Made by a program: the position numbers and the translations under genes. Positions 7,488-13,500 of a stretch of 14,275 nt of DNA are shown here, one piece after another. The stretch is from Alphaproteobacteria bacterium UBA828 (GTDB lineage: Bacteria; Pseudomonadota; Alphaproteobacteria; UBA828), in NCBI GenBank assembly GCA_002296185.1, contig DBHM01000009.1, positions 87,414 through 101,688 on the forward strand, in the 5' to 3' direction. Every line of letters begins with the position of its first letter. The stretch's first letter is position 1. The notes beneath the pieces are model-generated. The model did no database searches, was not told where the DNA came from, and saw only the letters and a program-made list of their open reading frames with translations.

Positions 7488-8255
7488 CTAAACTTTGCCA
7501 TATACAAGGTAATTAACAGCAAGGCTATCACTCTCTCTCCACTTGGCATTTATAACGTCGTACGAAATCCCTTGCATATCAGCTGTTGCAATTCCTGCCA
7601 TCCTCATATGGGTAACTAATTCAGATGGTCGAATAAATTTCCTCCAGTCGTGTGTGCCTTTTGGAAGCCATCGTAAAATATATTCTGCTGCTATAATTCC
7701 TAATACAAATGATGCGGGAGTTCTGTTTAGAGTGGAAAATATTATAGCCCCTCCGGGTTTTAACAAGTCACTGCAGGTTTTAATAAATGACTCTAAATCA
7801 GCAACATGCTCAACAACTTCTAAGGCAAGAACTACATCGAAAATACATTGTTGTTCTGCTAGTGACTCTGCTGACTCATATCTATAGTCGATAGTAAGGT
7901 TATTTTTTTTAGCATGTACTCTAGCAGCATCAATATTTTTTTTTACTGCATCAATTCCTGTTACTGATGCGCCCATTTTTGTGAGTGGTTCAGAGATTAG
8001 GCCTCCGCCGCACCCTATATCTAAAATATTGAGATTTTCAAAAGGTGTCAGACTCTTTTCATCTCTTTGGAAATGATTACATAGTTTCGTTCTTATATAT
8101 GAAATACGTGTAGGATTGATCTTATGAAGAGGTCGAAATGGACCATCAGGATCCCACCAAGAGTCTGAGAGCCTTGAAAAGCTTAATGCTTCTTCTTCTG
8201 TAATATTGTGATTTGTCTGGTTTTGTCTTGAACTATGCTGTTTATTAGTATCCAT
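7488..8255 (-). CDS. ubiG: UbiG, ubiquinone biosynthesis O-methyltransferase
   Basis: UbiG carries out both O-methylations of the ubiquinone ring and acts at the inner face of the membrane. From the ATG at 8253-8255 the protein has 255 residues, normal for UbiG. Signature blocks are: SDSWWDPDGPFRPLHKINPTR (residues about 30-50); motif I ILDIGCGGGLISEPL (77-91); VTGID; ALEVVEHVADLESF; GGAIIFSTLNRT; and LPKGTHDWRKFIRPSEL. The same frame stays open up to a GTG at 8342, adding 29 residues. I reject that start because the family begins shortly before the WWDP block and the extra piece looks unrelated. Neither start has a clear ribosome site. UbiG diverges from lysC across 130 bp and converges on DUF1178. 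Confidence 0.95.
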   Translation of the reverse strand: MDTNKQHSSRQNQTNHNITEEEALSFSRLSDSWWDPDGPFRPLHKINPTRISYIRTKLCNHFQRDEKSLTPFENLNILDIGCGGGLISEPLTKMGASVTGIDAVKKNIDAARVHAKKNNLTIDYRYESAESLAEQQCIFDVVLALEVVEHVADLESFIKTCSDLLKPGGAIIFSTLNRTPASFVLGIIAAEYILRWLPKGTHDWRKFIRPSELVTHMRMAGIATADMQGISYDVINAKWRESDSLAVNYLVYGKV

Positions 8256-8385
8256 TTTTATATTATGCCCAAAATTTTTAATTTTTCCACTTCTTGCGCT
8301 TCTATCTAGGTAACAGTATGTATGTGTGCTTATAAAACTCACAAGATTAAGTATATAGTGAATTTAATTAGAAAATTTAGATATT

Positions 8386-9606
8386 ATGGCATTAATAGTC
8401 CAAAAATATGGAGGCACCTCGGTCGCTGACCTTGATCATATCAAGAGAGTGGCTGACCGTGTTAAAGCGATTTACGATCAGGGTAATCAAATTGCTGTAG
8501 TTGTTTCTGCAATGGCTGGCGTTACTGATCAATTAGTTCAGTGGGTTAGAGAGATTGAGACTAAGCAGAGTAACGGTGAATATGATACAGTAGTTTCGAC
8601 TGGTGAACAGGTAACCGTTGGTCTTCTTGCCATCGCTTTGCAAGCCTTAGGAGTCCCTGCACGATCTTGGTTGGGATGGCAGGTTCCATTTGAAACTAAT
8701 TGTTTTTATGGATCCGCACGTATTACTAACGTTAAATCTGAAGGAATAGCAGGTTGTCTTGCTAAGGGAGAAGTCCCTATTGTGGCGGGATTCCAAGGTA
8801 TAAGCCCAGAGGGTAGAATAACTACTCTTGGACGGGGGGGCTCAGATACTTCAGCTGTAGCACTTGCAGCGGCCTTAAATGCTGATCGATGTGATATATG
8901 CACTGATGTAAATGGTGTTTTTACTGCTGATCCTAGAATAGTCCCTGGTGCTCAGAAATTAGATAAAATAACATACGAAGAAATGCTAGAGATGGCATCT
9001 CAAGGAGCGAAGGTTCTCCAGACTCGTTCAGTAGAGATGGCTATGAAGCACAATGTGACTTTGCGTGTTATTTCTAGTTTTTTGGATTCTGGAGGAACTT
9101 TCGTATTAGGTGAGGAAAATATTGTGGAACAGGAAAAAATAAGTGGTGTAACCTATAGCTGTGAGGAAGCAAAAGTGACTTTAGTCAGTGTTTCTGACAA
9201 ACCAGGTACAGCTGCTGCTTTGTTCGGCCCCTTAGCCGAGGCTGGGATTAATGTAGATATGATTGTGCAAAATATAGCAGAAGATGGAAAGTCTACTGAC
9301 ATGACATTTACTGTTCCGAGGTCAGATCTTCAAAAGGCTTTATCTGTAATTGAGTCAAATTCTATAAAATTGAGTTTCAAAAGAGTAGATTCAGACCCTA
9401 ATGTTGCCAAAATATCAGTAATCGGTGTAGGTATGCGGAGTCATGCTGGGGTAGCTGGAACTATGTTTTCAGCTCTAGCGGAAAAGGGAATAAATATACA
9501 GGTTATTTCTACCTCAGAGATCAAAATCAGTGTATTAATTTCAGAAGAGTATGCGGAGTTGGCTGTAAGGTCTCTGCATGCAGCATATGGTTTTGATGCA
9601 GAATAA
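8386..9606 (+). CDS. lysC: Aspartate kinase (LysC)
   Basis: Phosphorylates aspartate, the first step to lysine, threonine, methionine and diaminopimelate for the cell wall. The protein has 406 residues, the length of the Bacillus/Corynebacterium-like monofunctional type. The N-terminal kinase domain starts with IVQKYGGTSV (K7), and continues with VVSTGEQVTVGLLA, GRGGSDTSAVALAAAL (from G149) and CDICTDVNGVFTADPRIV. Two ACT domains follow from about residue 268 to the end and would bind feedback inhibitors; ISVIGVGMRSHAGVA marks the second. An in-frame GTG at codon 247 with a strong ribosome-like site may give a separate regulatory chain (see the site at 9108). The upstream ribosome site is weak. 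The next gene starts inside the last 29 nt, so the two are coupled. Confidence 0.97.
   Translation: MALIVQKYGGTSVADLDHIKRVADRVKAIYDQGNQIAVVVSAMAGVTDQLVQWVREIETKQSNGEYDTVVSTGEQVTVGLLAIALQALGVPARSWLGWQVPFETNCFYGSARITNVKSEGIAGCLAKGEVPIVAGFQGISPEGRITTLGRGGSDTSAVALAAALNADRCDICTDVNGVFTADPRIVPGAQKLDKITYEEMLEMASQGAKVLQTRSVEMAMKHNVTLRVISSFLDSGGTFVLGEENIVEQEKISGVTYSCEEAKVTLVSVSDKPGTAAALFGPLAEAGINVDMIVQNIAEDGKSTDMTFTVPRSDLQKALSVIESNSIKLSFKRVDSDPNVAKISVIGVGMRSHAGVAGTMFSALAEKGINIQVISTSEIKISVLISEEYAELAVRSLHAAYGFDAE
9108..9126 (+). promoter_or_regulatory. Possible internal translation start for a LysC beta subunit
   Basis: AGGTGAGG (9108-9115) resembles a strong Shine-Dalgarno sequence and stands 8 nt before an in-frame GTG at 9124 (codon 247). 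Initiation there would yield about 160 residues covering just the two ACT domains. In Corynebacterium glutamicum and Bacillus subtilis, LysC is known to be made as alpha plus an internally started beta subunit from about the same codon. The match in position is what makes the site notable; use here is inference. Confidence 0.4.
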
Positions 9607-10621
9607 AGGTCCATCTATTTCAATCAGCCATGAAATCAACTCCTTATGGGATAGAGGAAGAAAATTTTTAGGATCACGTTTTCCATTAATGGGCGGAGCA
9701 ATGTCATGGGTTTCTGAAAGAAATTTAGTGTCTTCTATCTCAGAGGCAGGAGGTTTTGGAGTTATTGCCTGTGGCTCTATGGGTGTAAATGAATTAGCTG
9801 AGGAAATAGATGCAACATTTCAAATGACAAATAAGCCATTTGGAGTAAATTTAATTATAATGCATCCTGATCTAGACCGTTTAGTTGACGTTTGTTTGTC
9901 TAAAGAGGTGGGCCATATTGTACTGGCAGGTGGCATGCCTTCTCGGTCTCTGATAGATAAAATTCGTAATAAAGATACTAAAGTTATTTCTTTTGCTCCT
10001 ACGTTACCTGTTGGGAAAAAATTAGTGCGACAAGGAGTTGACGCCTTAATAATTGAAGGTATGGAAGCTGGTGGCCATATAGGTCCAGTTTCAACAAGTG
10101 TTTTAGCTCAAGAAATTCTTCCAAATATTAAGGATGTTCCAATTTTTGTTGGTGGTGGTATTGGTCACGGCGAAATGATTGCCTCACTTCTATCTATGGG
10201 TGCCTCGGGTTGTCAAATAGGTACAAGATTTGTCTGCGCTTCTGAGTCAATTGCACATCCTAATTTCAAAAAGGCATTCATTAGAGCAAGTGCAAGGGAT
10301 TCACAAGTTACTGTTCAGGTGGATCCGGATTTTCCAGTTATTCCAGTCAGGGCTATTCATAATGCTGGTAGTCAAGAATTTATTATGGTGCAGAAGGATT
10401 CAATAAAGAAATTTCGCTCGGGGGAAATCAGTCAAAAGGAAGCTCAGTTAGAGATAGAACACTTTTGGGCAGGAGCCCTTCGCAAAGCGGTTATCGATGG
10501 TGATACTGAAAGCGGTTCATTAATGGCGGGACAAAGTGTTGGGATGGTCAAGTGTGAACAGCCAGTCGATGAAATAATTAAAGAGCTAATAGTGCAAGCA
10601 GAGTCCATCTTAAAAAGATAA
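9578..10621 (+). CDS. FMN-dependent oxidoreductase, nitronate monooxygenase / FabK-like (2-nitropropane dioxygenase superfamily)
   Basis: A TIM-barrel flavoprotein of 347 residues. Visible blocks are: MGGAMSWVSERNLV near the N-terminus; GGFGVIACGSM; KPFGVNLI; GVDALIIEGMEAGGHIGP (EAGGH at residues 163-167, with the histidine that is catalytic in this superfamily); the phosphate-binding GGGIGHGE (192-199); and GCQIGTRFVCASESIAHP (211-228). The C-terminal HFWAGALRKAVIDGD...SLMAGQSVGMV is typical of an alphaproteobacterial subfamily. Members are variously called nitronate monooxygenase, NADH:quinone reductase or enoyl-ACP reductase FabK; the sequence does not decide between them. Two starts are possible: ATG at 9578 (TAAGG 7 nt upstream, 29-nt overlap with lysC) or ATG at 9599 (8-nt overlap, no ribosome site). 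I prefer the first. Coexpression with lysC is likely. Confidence 0.85.
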   Translation: MQHMVLMQNKGPSISISHEINSLWDRGRKFLGSRFPLMGGAMSWVSERNLVSSISEAGGFGVIACGSMGVNELAEEIDATFQMTNKPFGVNLIIMHPDLDRLVDVCLSKEVGHIVLAGGMPSRSLIDKIRNKDTKVISFAPTLPVGKKLVRQGVDALIIEGMEAGGHIGPVSTSVLAQEILPNIKDVPIFVGGGIGHGEMIASLLSMGASGCQIGTRFVCASESIAHPNFKKAFIRASARDSQVTVQVDPDFPVIPVRAIHNAGSQEFIMVQKDSIKKFRSGEISQKEAQLEIEHFWAGALRKAVIDGDTESGSLMAGQSVGMVKCEQPVDEIIKELIVQAESILKR

Positions 10622-10632
10622 TTATTTTGGAC

Positions 10633-10742
10633 GCTATTTAAACCTTATTTATTAAGTGGATAATTAACAGTTTGAGTTTGTAGAAAAGTTATTTAAACCT
10701 AACTTTTTTTGTGATTAATTAACAGTTTGCGTTTGTAGAAAA
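10633..10742 (+). repeat. 55-bp tandem direct repeat, two copies
   Basis: Copies at 10633-10687 and 10688-10742 align without gaps at a 55-nt period and agree at 46 of 55 positions by hand count. The best-kept part is a 27-nt block (10661-10687 and 10716-10742) with one mismatch, beginning TAATTAACAGTTTG. A shared TATTTAAACCT block lies at the left of each copy. It fills part of the 248-bp spacer between the flavoprotein gene and the RodZ-like gene. A third copy is not present. It may be a duplicated regulatory segment or simply replication slippage. Confidence 0.85.
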
Positions 10743-10819
10743 ATGTGATTATTCTCTTTTTTGTTCTTAATGATGATAATTTTCTTTATTAATTATTTCT
10801 GTAAAAAATGTTATTTATC

Positions 10820-10835
10820 AAAAAGTTAACTATTT
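10820..10835. promoter_or_regulatory. Palindrome centred on GTTAAC, possible operator or weak hairpin
   Basis: The arms around GTTAAC pair over 16 bp with one mismatched pair, and a T-run follows to 10840. It lies just upstream of the TATAAT at 10843, about where a -35 or an operator would be. The arms are mostly A and T, so it would be a poor terminator, and chance is possible in such AT-rich sequence. Confidence 0.3.
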
Positions 10836-10842
10836 TTTTTAA

Positions 10843-10848
10843 TATAAT
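10843..10848 (+). promoter_or_regulatory. Candidate -10 element for the RodZ-like gene
   Basis: A perfect TATAAT lies 21 nt before the ATG at 10870, which would give a very short leader. No convincing -35 is found at 16-18 nt. A promoter is expected in this 248-bp spacer because the next gene is not coupled to the one before. Confidence 0.35.
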
Positions 10849-10869
10849 CTCTCATTATCGGTATTTATT

Positions 10870-12108
10870 ATGTTCTGGAAAATATTTGGTAAAACAAAAA
10901 AAAATGAGAAACTTGACGATATACAAGATATATTGCCTAGCAAGATACCTCCAGACATAAACGACCAATGTGAGAAACTCGGTAGCGAGCTTTCAATGGC
11001 TCGTATAGAATTAGATTTAGAGTTGGAAGAGGTTTCAAAAATCACCCGGATACAGCTTAGTCACTTAAGAGCGATTGAAGAGGGTCGGTTCAAAGACTTG
11101 CCGGGGAATACCTACTCAATAGGTTTTTTAAGAACTTATGCTAATTTTCTAGATTTAGACTCTACAGCTCTTATCACAAGATATAAGGACATCACTTCTA
11201 GTATCCAATCAAAAATTCAGAATTTAGACTTTCCTGAACCTGCCAAGGAGGGTCGTTCACCTGGGCCGTGGTTGATCTTAGGAATGCTAATTCTTGCAGC
11301 TATAGCCTATGGTATTTGGTATTACATATCGCATGACTCCTCTGAAGGTGATATGGTAGCCGACCTTTCTAGTCTCTTAGTCGAATCTGATGGTCTCCCA
11401 GCTGAAGAGGCTTATGGAGAAGTAATAGATGAAGTTAATCAAGCTATCAAAAAGTCTAATAATAATTCTGCAGTCAATAATATTGATGCCTCAAAAGAAG
11501 CTACTGATGCTCAAAATGAAATAGATAATTCAGTCGTTAACAAATTAGAGGGGGGCTTAATAGAGAATACTTCTGATTCTGAAATTATAATCGAAAATTC
11601 AGATACCTTAAAAGATTTAGAGCCTCAATTAGATGCGGGTAATCCTGATGTTTTGTGGAGTGGCGATGAGCAAATATCTGAAGAAATAAATCCCAATATT
11701 TCTGATGATGGAGCAAATATTCTATCTACTGATAATGAGTCATTTGATAGTCAAAATGCACAATTAACTAGCAGCAATGACTCTTCAGGTACTTCTGAGC
11801 CTCAAGTTTATGGGCAAACAAACAAAAATGTTAGGATAATAATAACCGCTACTGATGATAGTTGGTTACAAGTTCAAGGTCCGTCAAATGAACTACTGAT
11901 AACCCGAATTCTTAGAAAAGGTGATATTTATCGAGTTCCAGATCGTAAAAATCTCGTGATGAGCACTGGAAATGCTGGTGTTCTTGAAATTAGTGTCGAT
12001 AATGTAGTAGTTAAGCCTTTGGGTCCTATAGGGGCGGTTCGTAGAGATATTTTACTTAATCCTGCAAGTCTGAAGGCTGGGACTGCATATTCTCAGGAAG
12101 TTGAATAG
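10870..12108 (+). CDS. RodZ-like membrane protein (N-terminal HTH, one TM segment, C-terminal DUF4115)
   Basis: A 412-residue bitopic inner-membrane protein. Residues about 38-105 are a Cro/Xre-type helix-turn-helix of the RodZ kind (MARIELDLELEEVSKITRI...HLRAIEEGRFKDLPGNTYSIGFLRTYANFL). In RodZ this domain binds MreB and not DNA. One membrane span follows at about 133-153 (PWLILGMLILAAIAYGIWYYI). Residues about 155-318 are a low-complexity linker rich in Asp, Glu, Asn and Ser, presumably periplasmic. Residues about 319-403 match DUF4115 (VRIIITATDDSWLQV, then LRKGDIYRVP, then GNAGVLEISVDN). This layout is typical of alphaproteobacterial RodZ-like proteins that lie near ispG and hisS. A role in MreB-linked cell shape is inferred from the family. 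Confidence 0.88.
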   Translation: MFWKIFGKTKKNEKLDDIQDILPSKIPPDINDQCEKLGSELSMARIELDLELEEVSKITRIQLSHLRAIEEGRFKDLPGNTYSIGFLRTYANFLDLDSTALITRYKDITSSIQSKIQNLDFPEPAKEGRSPGPWLILGMLILAAIAYGIWYYISHDSSEGDMVADLSSLLVESDGLPAEEAYGEVIDEVNQAIKKSNNNSAVNNIDASKEATDAQNEIDNSVVNKLEGGLIENTSDSEIIIENSDTLKDLEPQLDAGNPDVLWSGDEQISEEINPNISDDGANILSTDNESFDSQNAQLTSSNDSSGTSEPQVYGQTNKNVRIIITATDDSWLQVQGPSNELLITRILRKGDIYRVPDRKNLVMSTGNAGVLEISVDNVVVKPLGPIGAVRRDILLNPASLKAGTAYSQEVE

Positions 12109-12146
12109 ACTTTAAATATATACGATAATCTGAAGCTGAGGTTTTT

Positions 12147-12190
12147 TTAGGTTTCGAGCTCTTGTAGGGATTTACCTAATAAATTTTTTT
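12147..12190 (+). terminator. Weak candidate terminator after the RodZ-like gene
   Basis: TTAGGT (12147-12152) can pair with ACCTAA (12174-12179) around a 21-nt loop; alternatively TAGG and CCTA pair in a shorter 4-bp hairpin at 12165-12178. Seven T residues follow at 12184-12190. The stems are short, so efficiency would be low. The 114-bp spacer 12109-12222 holds nothing else I recognise except the hisS ribosome site. Confidence 0.25.
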
Positions 12191-12210
12191 GTTATTAAAA
12201 TTGAGTTAGC

Positions 12211-12216
12211 GGAGGA
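12211..12216 (+). promoter_or_regulatory. Strong ribosome binding site of hisS
   Basis: GGAGGA lies 6 nt before the GTG at 12223. It is the best Shine-Dalgarno match at a gene start in this window and fixes hisS at GTG, agreeing with the family N-terminus (MAKLQPVRGTHDILP). Confidence 0.75.
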
Positions 12217-12222
12217 TTTTTC

Positions 12223-13500
12223 GTGGCAAAGCTTCAACCTGTTCGGGGTACACACGATATTTTACCTAAAGAGTCTATTCAGCGTCGGCATATAACTGAT
12301 CAGGCTAGAAATATTGCTGCCCGATACTGTTTTGATGAAATAAATACTCCTATTTTTGAATTTACAGAGGTTTTTCAAAGAACACTTGGTGATACTTCAG
12401 ATATTGTTTCTAAGGAAATGTACACTTTTGAGGACCGAAGCGGAGCAAGTCTAACATTACGTCCTGAAAATACGGCTGGAGTTGCAAGAGCTTTAATTAG
12501 TGGAGGCCTAAGCCAGAGCTTGCCGTTAAAGTTCTTTTATTCTGGTCCGATGTTTAGGTATGAAAGGCCGCAAAAAGGAAGGTTGAGACAATTCCATCAA
12601 TTAGGCGTAGAGCTTCTTGGTGTGTCTGAACCAATTGGCGATGTAGAAGTTATTTCCCTTGGTGCACAGATACTTAGTTCATTTGATATTCTCAAAAAGA
12701 CTACTTTAGAGATAAATACATTAGGAGATAAAGCTAGCCGCCTAGCCTATAGCGAGGCTATCAAGAGTTATTTTTCGAATTACGAGAGTTCTTTGTCAAA
12801 GGATAGTATTTTAAGGTTAAGTAAAAATCCCCTAAGAATTTTAGACTCTAAAGAAGAATGCGATATAGAAATAATTAAAAATGCTCCTAATATGAATAAT
12901 TTTCTTAACGAATATTCCCGAGATTTTTTTAAATATGTTTGTGACGGTCTAAATAATCTAGGAATAACATTTTCTCTTAACTCTAAGTTAGTCCGTGGGC
13001 TGGATTATTACAATCATACTGCATTTGAGTTTACTACCAATGAACTTGGTGCCCAGAGCGCGGTGTTGGCTGGTGGTCGTTATGATGGATTAGTTGAGGC
13101 AATGGGTGGCTCTTCCATACCGGGAGTTGGATGGGCGGCCGGTCTTGAGCGTATATCTCTTCTATTCAGGGATGAGGTGATCGCTAGTAGACCTATTTCA
13201 GTTATTCCTATTGGAGTTACGGCTGAAACGGAAGGGTTAAAACTTGCTAACGAACTCAGAGCTTCAGGATTTACTATTGATATTGCATACCGTGGAAATC
13301 TTTCAAAACGTATGAAAAGAGCTAATAAAGTAAATTCTTATGCTGCAATCATTATAGGTGATGATGAGTTAAATAAAAAAACAGCTACTCTTAGAAATCT
13401 TGATACAGGAGAGCAGCAGGAGATAAAAATAGATAAGATTTCTGAGACAATGGAACATATTTTTCCAAAGACTTTAAAGAGCCAGCATAATGACTCTTGA
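12223..13500 (+). CDS. hisS: Histidyl-tRNA synthetase
   Basis: Charges tRNA-His with histidine in the cytoplasm. The 425-residue length is normal. Class II motifs are clear: motif 1 region near the N-terminus (LQPVRGTHDILP and the helix after it); TLRPENTAGVARA; motif 2 SGPMFRYERPQKGRLRQFHQLG (residues 107-128); the HisA signature LVRGLDYYNHTAFEF (R258); AGGRYDGL; and motif 3 GVGWAAGLERI (R310). A C-terminal anticodon-binding domain follows (PIGVTAETEGLKLANELRASGF). Motif 2 is of the ordinary bacterial kind. The divergent alphaproteobacterial kind paired with the unusual tRNA-His of Rhizobiales, Rhodobacterales and Caulobacterales reads quite differently. It starts at GTG with GGAGGA and overlaps prfA by 11 nt, so the two are coupled. 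In many relatives ispG lies directly upstream; here it does not. Confidence 0.97.
   Translation: MAKLQPVRGTHDILPKESIQRRHITDQARNIAARYCFDEINTPIFEFTEVFQRTLGDTSDIVSKEMYTFEDRSGASLTLRPENTAGVARALISGGLSQSLPLKFFYSGPMFRYERPQKGRLRQFHQLGVELLGVSEPIGDVEVISLGAQILSSFDILKKTTLEINTLGDKASRLAYSEAIKSYFSNYESSLSKDSILRLSKNPLRILDSKEECDIEIIKNAPNMNNFLNEYSRDFFKYVCDGLNNLGITFSLNSKLVRGLDYYNHTAFEFTTNELGAQSAVLAGGRYDGLVEAMGGSSIPGVGWAAGLERISLLFRDEVIASRPISVIPIGVTAETEGLKLANELRASGFTIDIAYRGNLSKRMKRANKVNSYAAIIIGDDELNKKTATLRNLDTGEQQEIKIDKISETMEHIFPKTLKSQHNDS

Noticed and set aside
7466..7520. TTACC / GGTAA inverted segments at the DUF1178-ubiG junction as a bidirectional terminator
   Set aside because: The stem is about 5-6 bp with a loop over 30 nt and no following T-run, so it is not convincing.
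7543..7887. Plus-strand open frame of 114 codons
   Set aside because: Antisense to ubiG, with no recognisable motif.
8256..8342. Extension of UbiG upstream to a GTG at 8342
   Set aside because: The extra 29 residues resemble no UbiG N-terminus and would use the divergent spacer with lysC; the 255-residue form is normal length.
10633..10742. Two-copy repeat considered as a CRISPR array
   Set aside because: The copies abut without spacers, there are only two, and no cas gene is in the window.
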